From positions 1 through 56,939 of the forward strand of contig QHZY01000019.1 in NCBI GenBank assembly GCA_003224855.1: a stretch of 56,939 bases of DNA, given 5' to 3'. Below the pieces are notes generated by a model. The model was not told the DNA's origin, made no database searches, and saw only the letters and a list, made by a program, of their open reading frames with translations. Origin of the DNA: Acidobacteriota bacterium (GTDB lineage Bacteria; Acidobacteriota; Terriglobia; Terriglobales; Acidobacteriaceae). Shown here in pieces: positions 46,900 through 54,736 of the stretch (its first letter is position 1; each line of letters begins with the position of its first letter). The position numbers and the translations under genes are program-made.

Positions 46900-49713
46900 A
46901 TGATCGAACAAGGCTCGGGATGCGAGGGGAATCTGGGTCCGAGCTTGATGGGGAGTGGTGTGCAAAGTACCGCGCAAAACTGGGGAGTTCTGCCTGTCAG
47001 GGCGAAAGCTTTTATCAGCCTGGTGGTCGCGGCCGGCACGCTGGTGGCGATCTACGGATGTATTCATCCAGCCAGCAAAAATATCGCACAGTTTCTCTGC
47101 TACCTCCTGATCGCCATCCTGGCAGCCAGGTTGAAGGTTCACCTGCCCGGCATCACTGGAACCATGTCGGTGAATTTCCTGTTTGTGCTGCTCGGGATCC
47201 TGGAGTTGAGCCTTGAAGAGGCATTAATCCTGGGCACAACTGCCGTCCTGGTGCAATGTTTCTATCGCGACCGTCCCACCCCGGTGCAGGTAACATTCAA
47301 CCTCTGCGCAAGTGCGTTTGCGATCGGCCTGGCGTACCGGGTTTACCAGGACGTCTCATCGCTGAACTGGATTCATAACCGCTCTGTCCTTCTGGGCATC
47401 GCCGCCATCACCTATTTCGTCGCCAACACCGGCTGCATCGCAACCGTAATCTCGTTTACCGAGCGCAAGTCGCTCAACCGAATCTGGGTAGAGTGCTATT
47501 TCTGGTCTTTCCCCTATTACCTGGTAGGAGCGGCTTTCGCAGGGATGATCGGGTACTTCAATCACCTGTTCGGCTGGGAGGCGTCGCTGCTGATCGTGCC
47601 GGTGATCTATCTTTTCTACCGATCGTACCGCCTGTATTTAGGCAAGCTGGAGAACGAGAAACGGCACGTTGAGGAGATGGCCAATCTTCACCTGCGAACC
47701 ATTGAGGCTTTGGCGCTGGCCATTGAAGCCAAGGACCATACCACCCACGATCACCTGCAACGCGTGCGCGTTTACGCGGTCGAGCTGGCGAAAGAGTTGA
47801 ATGTGGCCGGGCCGGAGATGGAAGCGTTGCACGCAGCAGCGCTGTTGCATGATATTGGCAAGCTGGCAATCCCTGAGCACATCATCTCCAAGCCCGGACG
47901 GCTGACGCCGGAAGAATTTGAAAAGGTAAAAATTCACCCGGTGGTGGGCGCGGAAATTCTGGAGCGAGTGCGGTTCCCCTATCCGGTGGTGCCGATTGTG
48001 CGAGCACATCACGAAAAGTGGGATGGCTCAGGATATCCGGCGGGATTGAAAGGCGAACAGATTCCGATCGGCGCGCGCATCCTTTCCGCGGTGGATTTTC
48101 TCGACGCGATGGCCTCTGACCGGCAGTACCGGCGTGCTTTGCCCTTCGACGAAGTGATGAAACGCATGGATGCTGAATCCGGCAAAGCTTTCGATCCCAA
48201 AGTCGTAAGCGTTCTGCAGCGCCGCTACAAACAACTGGAGAAAAAGGTTTCAAGCAAGCTGGTCAATCGCGAGCCCGGGAAACTATCAACCGAAATGAAG
48301 GTTGAGCTGGGTGCTGCGCCGGATGCGGGTTTCGAACAGTCGGCAGTGACCGCAAGTGACACCAACTTTCTTTCCTCCATCGCCGCTGCGCGGCAGGAGG
48401 CCCAGACGCTATTCGAATTAAGCCAGGACCTGGGCGCATCGCTCAGCCTGGGGGAAACGCTCTCGGTCTTCTCGGTAAAGCTGAGGCGGCTGGTTCCTTA
48501 CGATGCCATCGCGATTTACGTGGTGCGCGGAGACACACTGGTGCCGGAACTGGTAAGCGGCGACAATCACCGCCTGTTCTCGTCGTTACGCATCCCTCTG
48601 GGGCAGGGGCTCTCCGGCTGGGTTGCGCAAAACCGTAAGCCGATCATTAACGGAAACCCATCGGTAGAGCCTGGATATCTCAACGATCCGAGTAAATTCA
48701 GCACGCTTCGCTCCGCGCTCGCCATTCCGCTCGATGGACTGGCGGGAGTGGTGGGAGTTTTGGCGGTCTATCACGCCGACTCAGACGCCTTCACTACCGA
48801 TCACCTGCGAATCCTCATGGCTATCAGCTCAAAGATGGCGCTGGCCATCGAGAACGCGCTCAAGTACGAGCAGGCGGAAAGCTCAGCCGTGACCGATTAC
48901 CTGACCACGCTGCCAAATGCGCGCTCGTTGTTTCTTCAACTGGATCGCGAACTGGCCCGCTGCAAACGCGACAGCTCTTCGCTGGTGGTAATGGTCAGCG
49001 ACATGGACGGATTCAAAATGATCAATGATCGTTTCGGACACCTGGAGGGCAACCGTGTGCTGCGCCTTTTCGCCCAGGCGCTGAAAGAGACATCGCGCGA
49101 GTATGACTACGTAGCGCGTATGGGCGGCGACGAATTTGTCCTGATAGCTCCCGGCATGACCATGGATTCCGCTATCAAGAAGGCCGACAGCCTGCGCGAC
49201 CTGGCCAAGCAGGCTGGCTATGACGTCTGCGGTGAAAACATTCTTTCGCTCAGTGTGGGAATTGCGATCTATCCGACCGACGGTAAAGATGCCGAAGCGC
49301 TGCTGGCCGAAGCCGACCGCCGGATGTACCACGAAAAGCAGCAGCAACCCGCGCGCAAGAACCGCAGACTTTATCCGCGCATGAATTGTCGCGTAACTAT
49401 TGAACTGCGTCCAAGCAGCGACGACGTTCCGGTGCTCGGAAACCTTATCGATATCAGCCTGGGCGGTTGCTACGTTGAGACCAGCGCATTATTGCCGCAC
49501 GGCTCTGCGTTGAAAGTGATCTTCTCTATCGACGACGGCAACCTGCAGGCGGAAGGCAAAGTGGTCAGGATTGATCCGGGAACGGGGATGGCTATCCAGT
49601 TTGGCGAGATGAGCCGGGAAGACCGTGCCAAGATGCACCGAGTTCTGGATTTCGTGCAGAACTCCAGCGCATTCTACGACAAGCGCTACATGGCCAACCT
49701 GCTCAACAAGTAG
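46900..49713 (+). CDS. Membrane HD-GYP, GAF, GGDEF and PilZ c-di-GMP protein
   Basis: 937 residues. Several N-terminal membrane helices (residues about 35-245) form a sensor. An HD-GYP phosphodiesterase (about 260-440) has LLHDIGKLAIPEHI and HHEKWDGSGYPAGLKG. A GAF domain (about 490-655) precedes the GGDEF cyclase (about 665-815) with intact MGGDEF and, five residues before it, the inhibitory site REYD (RxxD). A PilZ c-di-GMP receptor (about 820-930) has RRLYPR and DISLGG. One protein could thus make, degrade and sense c-di-GMP. Net activity cannot be predicted. A second PilZ gene is adjacent. Confidence 0.93.
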   Translation: MIEQGSGCEGNLGPSLMGSGVQSTAQNWGVLPVRAKAFISLVVAAGTLVAIYGCIHPASKNIAQFLCYLLIAILAARLKVHLPGITGTMSVNFLFVLLGILELSLEEALILGTTAVLVQCFYRDRPTPVQVTFNLCASAFAIGLAYRVYQDVSSLNWIHNRSVLLGIAAITYFVANTGCIATVISFTERKSLNRIWVECYFWSFPYYLVGAAFAGMIGYFNHLFGWEASLLIVPVIYLFYRSYRLYLGKLENEKRHVEEMANLHLRTIEALALAIEAKDHTTHDHLQRVRVYAVELAKELNVAGPEMEALHAAALLHDIGKLAIPEHIISKPGRLTPEEFEKVKIHPVVGAEILERVRFPYPVVPIVRAHHEKWDGSGYPAGLKGEQIPIGARILSAVDFLDAMASDRQYRRALPFDEVMKRMDAESGKAFDPKVVSVLQRRYKQLEKKVSSKLVNREPGKLSTEMKVELGAAPDAGFEQSAVTASDTNFLSSIAAARQEAQTLFELSQDLGASLSLGETLSVFSVKLRRLVPYDAIAIYVVRGDTLVPELVSGDNHRLFSSLRIPLGQGLSGWVAQNRKPIINGNPSVEPGYLNDPSKFSTLRSALAIPLDGLAGVVGVLAVYHADSDAFTTDHLRILMAISSKMALAIENALKYEQAESSAVTDYLTTLPNARSLFLQLDRELARCKRDSSSLVVMVSDMDGFKMINDRFGHLEGNRVLRLFAQALKETSREYDYVARMGGDEFVLIAPGMTMDSAIKKADSLRDLAKQAGYDVCGENILSLSVGIAIYPTDGKDAEALLAEADRRMYHEKQQQPARKNRRLYPRMNCRVTIELRPSSDDVPVLGNLIDISLGGCYVETSALLPHGSALKVIFSIDDGNLQAEGKVVRIDPGTGMAIQFGEMSREDRAKMHRVLDFVQNSSAFYDKRYMANLLNK

Positions 49714-49727
49714 AGGGCCCGCACAGA

Positions 49728-50171
49728 TTACTTCTTTCCAGGATGGAATTCGCCGCGGGGAGAAAACTGTCGAAACGGCCATTCGTCTCTCTTGGCGGAG
49801 GAACCCGGCACCGCTGCGGCCGCTCTGGCCCTGTACGAGGCGTGGCCCCAATCGGCAGGAACCGGATTGAGCCCCCAGATGTTTCCCGGTTCGTCAAGCG
49901 CCAAACCTACCAGCCAGAATTTACTTTCGCCGCCTAATGGTATGCAGTTTGCGACCCGTGCCGTAGCGCTCGACCCGTTGGGAAGGTCGTCAAGCCAGAC
50001 CGGCAGACCGGCCCTCACCGCTCGCGTCAGCCTGACTCCGCAACCCTGAACATTTAACACCAGGGTGTGACAGTGTTCTGAAAACGGGCTGGCCGAGTCC
50101 AGGCTGGTGACGCGCAGCAGAATTTGCGCTCGCACCCGGGTGCTACGGCGGCCTTCATGGCTTCGTTCCAT
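49728..50171 (-). CDS. Small PilZ-domain protein
   Basis: 147 residues. PilZ-like signatures are RRSTRVRAQILLRV (RxxxR) and NVQGCGVRL, where the usual NxSxxG has Gln for Ser. The next strand is FWLVGLALDEP. A disordered basic C-terminus follows. It probably binds c-di-GMP weakly or not at all. It is convergent with the HD-GYP/GGDEF gene and lies 101 bases downstream of the radical SAM gene. Confidence 0.75.
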   Translation of the reverse strand: MERSHEGRRSTRVRAQILLRVTSLDSASPFSEHCHTLVLNVQGCGVRLTRAVRAGLPVWLDDLPNGSSATARVANCIPLGGESKFWLVGLALDEPGNIWGLNPVPADWGHASYRARAAAAVPGSSAKRDEWPFRQFSPRGEFHPGKK

Positions 50172-50272
50172 AACAGGAATTCTAAAAAGATACTAAGTGA
50201 TCCGCATAGTCAGCGGCACATATTCGGCGCGGCCTGCTCGAACCAAGGTAACCGCACCACCACGCCTCGCTC

Positions 50273-51454
50273 TTATAGGGCTGCCTGGATCTGTACCAGC
50301 GGACGCTGCGGAACCTTCAGCCCTCGACGGATCATGTTCTCCGAGCGTACACCGGTGCGATAAAACGACTTTTCGCAATCCGCGGTGGAGGGACCGCGCA
50401 TGCTGCCTTCCATATAAGCCAGCCCCGGGCAACGGCTGCAACTGGCCGCATGGCTGCATGACGAGCACACTGGCAGATCTTTCACTCGAATCGAGCGTAA
50501 GTCGTTCAGTTGGGGCGAGTGCCGCCAGATATCAATGAGTCGCTGCCGCCGGACGTTGCCCGAAGGCATGGGGAACTGAACGCAAGGATAAACATCCCCG
50601 TAGGGTGAGATGTAGATCAGGGTATGTCCAGCGCCGCAGGGAATGCGTTCGGGCGTGTCATCGGGACGCTCCGGCGCAGCGCAGTATTCATCGACATCGT
50701 CCACCAGTGATTCATCGTGCAGAACGGTTTCCAGGTCTCCGCCACCGATTCTCAAATTGAGTATCGAAGTATTCCCGTCCATCATCGGGGTGATGGTCGG
50801 ATCGACCGCGTATGCGACTTCCAACTCGCGCGCCAGACGATGCACCCCGTTCTGATCGCCTATGTTCGCGGTCATCAGTATGTTGGCGATCAGGACCCGC
50901 AAGCCTTTGGATTTAAGAAAACGAATTGCCTCGATAGTGCGCTTGAATGATCCTGGAACTTTGGTGATCGCATCGTGGATCTCTGCGCGATGCGAATAGA
51001 CGCTGATCTGCACCTGCTCGATTCCCAGTTGCAGCAGGCGCTCGGCTTCGCCATCGCGGATCATTATGCCGTTGGTCTTTATTCGGACATTGAACATCAG
51101 GCTGCGGGCGTACTCCAGCAATTCGAAGAAATCGCGCCGCAGAAAGACCTCACCGCCGCTGAATGTCAGAAAGAAAACTCCGGCGTCCGCGAGTTGGTTG
51201 AGAACGCTCTTGATCTCCGCGGTTGTCATTTCCCCGTGATCGTCGTGATCGAGATAGCAGTGGACGCAGCGCTCGTTACAGCGGTAGGCGACGATATCCA
51301 TCAGCTCGGTGCATCCGTCGGCCGACTCCCAGATCAGCGTTGCCGCTTCATTGAGGGAAAAAAATGTGGAGTCTATGACGGACATCACCATCATTTCATT
51401 CCCCAATAACCGCGAGGCAATGGCCTGGCTGCGGGCTATATAGGTTTCGGTCAT
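50273..51454 (-). CDS. Radical SAM-SPASM peptide-modifying enzyme with N-terminal partial PqqD domain
   Basis: 393 residues. Residues 1-47 match the start of a PqqD/RRE leader-binding domain (SVIDSTFFSLNEAATLIWE, DG). Then YRCNERCVHCYLDHDD carries the CxxxCxxC [4Fe-4S] site of radical SAM, followed by FFLTFSGGE. The SPASM region has CGAGHTLIYISPYGDVYPC and CSSCSHAASCSRCPG, giving two auxiliary clusters. Such enzymes install thioether or carbon-carbon links in ribosomal peptides. The PqqD second half and linker appear to be missing at residues 47-50 (about 51285-51312), in frame. It overlaps the HprK-like gene by 4 bases. The likely substrate is the peptide at 52755-52928. Confidence 0.88.
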   Translation of the reverse strand: MTETYIARSQAIASRLLGNEMMVMSVIDSTFFSLNEAATLIWESADGCTELMDIVAYRCNERCVHCYLDHDDHGEMTTAEIKSVLNQLADAGVFFLTFSGGEVFLRRDFFELLEYARSLMFNVRIKTNGIMIRDGEAERLLQLGIEQVQISVYSHRAEIHDAITKVPGSFKRTIEAIRFLKSKGLRVLIANILMTANIGDQNGVHRLARELEVAYAVDPTITPMMDGNTSILNLRIGGGDLETVLHDESLVDDVDEYCAAPERPDDTPERIPCGAGHTLIYISPYGDVYPCVQFPMPSGNVRRQRLIDIWRHSPQLNDLRSIRVKDLPVCSSCSHAASCSRCPGLAYMEGSMRGPSTADCEKSFYRTGVRSENMIRRGLKVPQRPLVQIQAAL

Positions 51455-52251
51455 TGAATCAGGCTCCAGACATCTGGTTCCGGCTGAAACGTAAGCCGGC
51501 GGACTGGAATGCTTTCCAGAAATTTGTTGGCGGTCTCGAACAACTTGGTGACCAGCTCGGGATCGGCCGCAAAAAACAGGATGTTGCGCAGCAGCCGTTG
51601 CAAAGCCTCTTGCTTGTTCATCTCTTCGATCCGGTTTTCAGGGCCCTGCTGGAGAAACAAAAGAGTATCGACCGGAGCCGAAGTATTCGCACCTGCGCGG
51701 GCCAGCTCACCGGCGAACGGAGTTCCGCAAGCCTCGAACCTGCCGTCAAGCCTGCGAACATACGAAACTTCATCCGTCAGAATAGTGGCATCAGAAGGCG
51801 CCATCCGGGCGAGAGTCGTTTTGCCTGCCCCCGAAACCCCCGAAAAGATAAATGCTCGGCCATTCCGAAGCGCGCTCGCGGCATGCAGCAGGAACCCGCC
51901 TTCATCGGCCAGCGCCAGAGTGTGAATGATGCGGAGCACCGAATCGAAAGAGTGCGTTCCGGCTGACTGGCGGATCTTAGCGCTTCCCGCGCTGGGGTTG
52001 CATTCGGCCGTGAAATCCGCCCTGCGCACGCTCCAAATGCCGTCCCTCACTTCAACACTGATCTCAGCTCCGGGATCGGGGGCCTGCGCCAGTTGCTCCA
52101 CTTCGAAATGAAAGCGTGCTACACCGGAGTGCGAAACAAATCCGGCATAGTACTTCGCAAGCTGATCGCAGAACTTCTGATCCTGGGTGTGGACAAGCAC
52201 GGGCAAGCCCCCGACCTCAATACCGATCTGATGGTGGGCGGCAGTATTCAT
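51451..52251 (-). CDS. HprK-like ATP-binding kinase of a RiPP-type cluster
   Basis: 266 residues from ATG 52251; upstream extension overlaps the peptidase gene. The P-loop is IFSGVSGAGKTTLARM (about residue 145), followed by TILTDEVSYVRR (DE, metal site). N-terminal beta strands (IGIEVGGLPVLVHTQDQKF) and a C-terminal tail complete it. HPr kinase homologs in lasso-peptide clusters phosphorylate the precursor's C-terminal Ser. Here the precursor also ends in Ser (PFKS), which fits by analogy. ATGA overlaps on both sides tie it to the peptidase and radical SAM genes. Confidence 0.82.
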   Translation of the reverse strand: MNTAAHHQIGIEVGGLPVLVHTQDQKFCDQLAKYYAGFVSHSGVARFHFEVEQLAQAPDPGAEISVEVRDGIWSVRRADFTAECNPSAGSAKIRQSAGTHSFDSVLRIIHTLALADEGGFLLHAASALRNGRAFIFSGVSGAGKTTLARMAPSDATILTDEVSYVRRLDGRFEACGTPFAGELARAGANTSAPVDTLLFLQQGPENRIEEMNKQEALQRLLRNILFFAADPELVTKLFETANKFLESIPVRRLTFQPEPDVWSLIQ

Positions 52252-52733
52252 TGAATCGAGTACTCTGGGCAGACTCTTGGAGTGCTTGCAAAACGGCGGA
52301 GCCTGATGGCGTGATTCCACAGCGCCAGTCGCTGCAAAAACTCCGAGTGCCGCAAGCAGAACGCCTGCAGACGGCGCAACCGGGTGAACCGCGGCACAGG
52401 CGACTCCAGCCCGTAACGCCGTACGCTGAGCACTCTGCCCAGCAGCTCCGAAGCTGCAACCGGCGCATCGGCATAAGACATGCAATCACCGCGCGCGATC
52501 AGAGTCTCGTTCTTGTGCTGAACACGGTGAATGAAAAAGCGAGCGTCTCGCCAATACAGAATGATGTCGCCGCCTTGGATGTTTGTAAGCATCTGAGCTT
52601 CAATTGTCACCAGATCGCCCGGCCATAACGACGGAAGCATGCTGTTCCCGCGCACTTTGAGGCGGAGCAGTCCGCTCGCGCCTAAAGCTTCGATTGCGAG
52701 ATCCGACTTGAGTTCGTCATCTTGCTGACTCAT
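52248..52733 (-). CDS. S24/S26-type serine peptidase, soluble
   Basis: 161 residues. VRGNSMLPSLWPGDLVTIE holds the nucleophile Ser. GDIILYWRD and RFFIHRV give the general base position as His (box D of the ER/archaeal-type signal peptidases, where bacterial enzymes have Lys). ARGDCM is the last box. No membrane helix is visible, unlike normal signal peptidases. It could remove the leader of the small peptide encoded 22 bases upstream, or act as a LexA-like processing enzyme. It overlaps the kinase gene by 4 bases. Confidence 0.82.
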   Translation of the reverse strand: MSQQDDELKSDLAIEALGASGLLRLKVRGNSMLPSLWPGDLVTIEAQMLTNIQGGDIILYWRDARFFIHRVQHKNETLIARGDCMSYADAPVAASELLGRVLSVRRYGLESPVPRFTRLRRLQAFCLRHSEFLQRLALWNHAIRLRRFASTPRVCPEYSIQ

Positions 52734-52754
52734 TGGCCGCTTGTAAGAAGTTCC

Positions 52755-52928
52755 CTAAGACTTGAACGGGTGCGCGCAATGTGCATTTCCGGCATTGTTC
52801 TTGGTGTTACATGCCAGTGCTGTGGTTTCGAAAACCCGTTCAAAGCGGAAATCCGGCTTGTTATATGGCTTTTTTGCAACCGCCATCGGGCGATCTTCCG
52901 CCGGTGAAGAATCGTTCATTTGACTCAT
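52755..52928 (-). CDS. Candidate RiPP precursor peptide, 57 aa
   Basis: ATG at 52926-52928 with an AGGGGG ribosome site about 8 bases upstream; TAG at 52755-52757. The N-terminal 20 residues are hydrophilic (MSQMNDSSPAEDRP). Then comes KKPYNKPDFRFERVFETTA, whose Y-x2-P-x-F layout resembles the leader motif read by PqqD-type recognition elements. The C-terminal part LACNTKNNAG NAHCAHPFKS (about residues 38-57) has Cys40 and Cys51, many Asn, and a terminal Ser. It lies 22 bases before the peptidase gene, in the same direction. The function is inferred from context. It is too short to be an obvious ORF, but frame, signal and composition agree. Confidence 0.75.
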   Translation of the reverse strand: MSQMNDSSPAEDRPMAVAKKPYNKPDFRFERVFETTALACNTKNNAGNAHCAHPFKS

Positions 52929-53006
52929 CCGTCATCCCCCTTGCGAAGAGGTGCGCGTTTTCGGCTGGTGAGGCCAGTCTACAGCAGGCCACATAAAGCC
53001 ATTCCG

Positions 53007-53022
53007 CGTGTTTTTCAACACG
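53007..53022 (-). other. Short hairpin before the precursor gene
   Basis: On the minus strand CGTGTT-GAAA-AACACG is a perfect six-base stem with a GAAA tetraloop. It lies between the ABC permease stop (53060) and the precursor start (52928). There is no U-tract after it, so it is a weak terminator or an mRNA processing/stability element rather than a standard terminator. It could set different levels for transporter and peptide. Confidence 0.35.
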
Positions 53023-53059
53023 GTTAACTGTTTGAATTACCTCTGCGCAAAGCGCAGAC

Positions 53060-53860
53060 TCAGTAAAAGGAAAGCGTGCCCAGCGAACGCGCGCGGCGCA
53101 GAGTCAGTGAAAACACAGCGATGCCCAGCGGCAGAAGCAGCATCGCGAACAGCGCAAGTGCCGACACTTGCCCCAGCAACGCGCCGTGATGATCGCTTTG
53201 AAACATGGCCAGGCGCATTGCCTGGAGCGAGTATGTGACGGGAAGCAGCGAAGAGATTACCTGCGCGGGACGGGGGAGTGCTGTAACCGGAAACAGTGTG
53301 CCGCTCAGAAACCACGCCACCGAACCGAACAACCATAGCAGGGTTGATCCCTTCTGCATGGCTAACTGAAGCGCAGCCGCGATCAGGCCCAGGCCGGCGC
53401 TGATGCACACCGAAAGAATGAAAACGATCACAACCAGCAGCGTGTCGGTCTGGCGCTCGGGGACTTGGCAAAGCAGCAGGCCTGTGCCGATATACAGGAC
53501 CATTTGCAGCAGCTGGCGGCCAAATGCCGAGATGGAACTAAGCAGAACAAGCGTCGCCGGCGGCGTGGAAGTATTCAGCAGGGCTTCCAAAGTCCCGCTC
53601 TGCTGCGCTTCCTGCACTGCCGTGAGCAGCGCATGCGTCCCCGCCATCAGAAACCCGAAGAAGCCAGTTCCTACCAGCACGAAAGGAAAGTAAGCCATGC
53701 CGTCAGGGCGGAAACCGGCTCCCACGGCGTGCGACAGATAGTAAAACGCCCCAAGCTCGCCGGCAGTGGCAAGCAGCAGCGCCGCCAGGCCGGCACGGTA
53801 GCGGATGGCGGTAAGGAAATCACGTCGCAACACAGCCGCAATTTTGTCCACTACATTCAT
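53060..53860 (-). CDS. ABC-2 type transporter permease
   Basis: 266 residues with about six membrane helices. It starts MNVVDKIAAVLRRDFLTAIRYR, an ABC-2 membrane-domain N-terminus. GTHALLTAVQEAQQSGTLEALLNT is the coupling region, and LSGTLFPVTALPRPAQVISSLLPVTY precedes the last helices. It exports a substrate with the ATPase just upstream (start overlaps its stop by 4 bases). Context suggests export of the modified peptide. Confidence 0.9.
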   Translation of the reverse strand: MNVVDKIAAVLRRDFLTAIRYRAGLAALLLATAGELGAFYYLSHAVGAGFRPDGMAYFPFVLVGTGFFGFLMAGTHALLTAVQEAQQSGTLEALLNTSTPPATLVLLSSISAFGRQLLQMVLYIGTGLLLCQVPERQTDTLLVVIVFILSVCISAGLGLIAAALQLAMQKGSTLLWLFGSVAWFLSGTLFPVTALPRPAQVISSLLPVTYSLQAMRLAMFQSDHHGALLGQVSALALFAMLLLPLGIAVFSLTLRRARSLGTLSFY

Positions 53861-54651
53861 GCGACGATCTGCGGCTCCAACTCAGCCCCAGGTGTTTCAA
53901 CGGTAGCATCGAAGTAGAAGTTGCGCAGTTCTGAGGAATCATGACTTCCGGCTTCAAGCTGGGCTACGACACGACCGCGTAACAACACAACTATCCGCGC
54001 ATTCAGGGCCGCAGATTCGGCGAAGCTGTGCGTTGCCAGCAGCACGGTTGTGCCCTTGGCGGAAAGCCTTTTTACGGTTTCAGCGACATCAATGGCGGCC
54101 GCGGGATCAAGGCTTCTGGTCGGCTCATCCAGCAGAATTACCGAAGGAAATTTCAGCAGCGCGCGGGCAATGGCAAGTCGCTGATACATGCCGCTGGAAA
54201 ACTTCATAACCAGTGTGTCGGCTGCGGGTGCGAGCCCGGCGGTCTCGAGCAGATACTGGATGCGCGGGCCGCGGTGCTTACGCGGAATGTCATCCAGGGC
54301 AGCGAAAAATGCCAGATTCTCACGCGCAGAGAGCCGGGGGAAAAAAGACCTTTCAGTGGCTATGGCGAAGCCCACCTGGCGGCGAACCTCGGTGCCCTGT
54401 TTCGAGGTATCAAATCCGTCAACCAGTACTCGTCCGTCATCTGGCAGCAGCAGAGTGGAAAGCAACTTAAGAGTGGTGGTCTTTCCGCTGCCGTTAGGGC
54501 CGAGTAGCACCAGGATTTCACCCGCGGAAACTTCCAGACTGACATCGTCGAGCGCGCGGGTTGCGCCGGCGCTCTCGCGGCCAAACCAGTTGAACATGGC
54601 AGGCCGGTGGCGAAACACCTTGCTCACACGATCAAGAACGATGCTCGGCAT
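53857..54651 (-). CDS. ABC transporter ATP-binding protein
   Basis: 264 residues from ATG 54651 (MPSIVLDRVSKVF). The frame continues 5' over the divergent gene only as a shadow. Walker A is LLGPNGSGKTTTLKLL, the signature motif is MKFSSGMYQRLAIARAL, Walker B is VILLDEPTRSLDP, and the switch is LLATHSF. It is the ATPase partner of the ABC-2 permease and the first gene of the minus-strand peptide operon. Its promoter must lie in the 85 bases shared with the divergent nucleotidyltransferase gene. Confidence 0.93.
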   Translation of the reverse strand: MPSIVLDRVSKVFRHRPAMFNWFGRESAGATRALDDVSLEVSAGEILVLLGPNGSGKTTTLKLLSTLLLPDDGRVLVDGFDTSKQGTEVRRQVGFAIATERSFFPRLSARENLAFFAALDDIPRKHRGPRIQYLLETAGLAPAADTLVMKFSSGMYQRLAIARALLKFPSVILLDEPTRSLDPAAAIDVAETVKRLSAKGTTVLLATHSFAESAALNARIVVLLRGRVVAQLEAGSHDSSELRNFYFDATVETPGAELEPQIVA

Positions 54652-54736
54652 GCGCCTCTGATTACGCGATAGAGTACGGCTGCGGCTGGAGTGACTCGTA
54701 TTATAGTGTGACCTTAACAGGTTATTACCCATTCGC

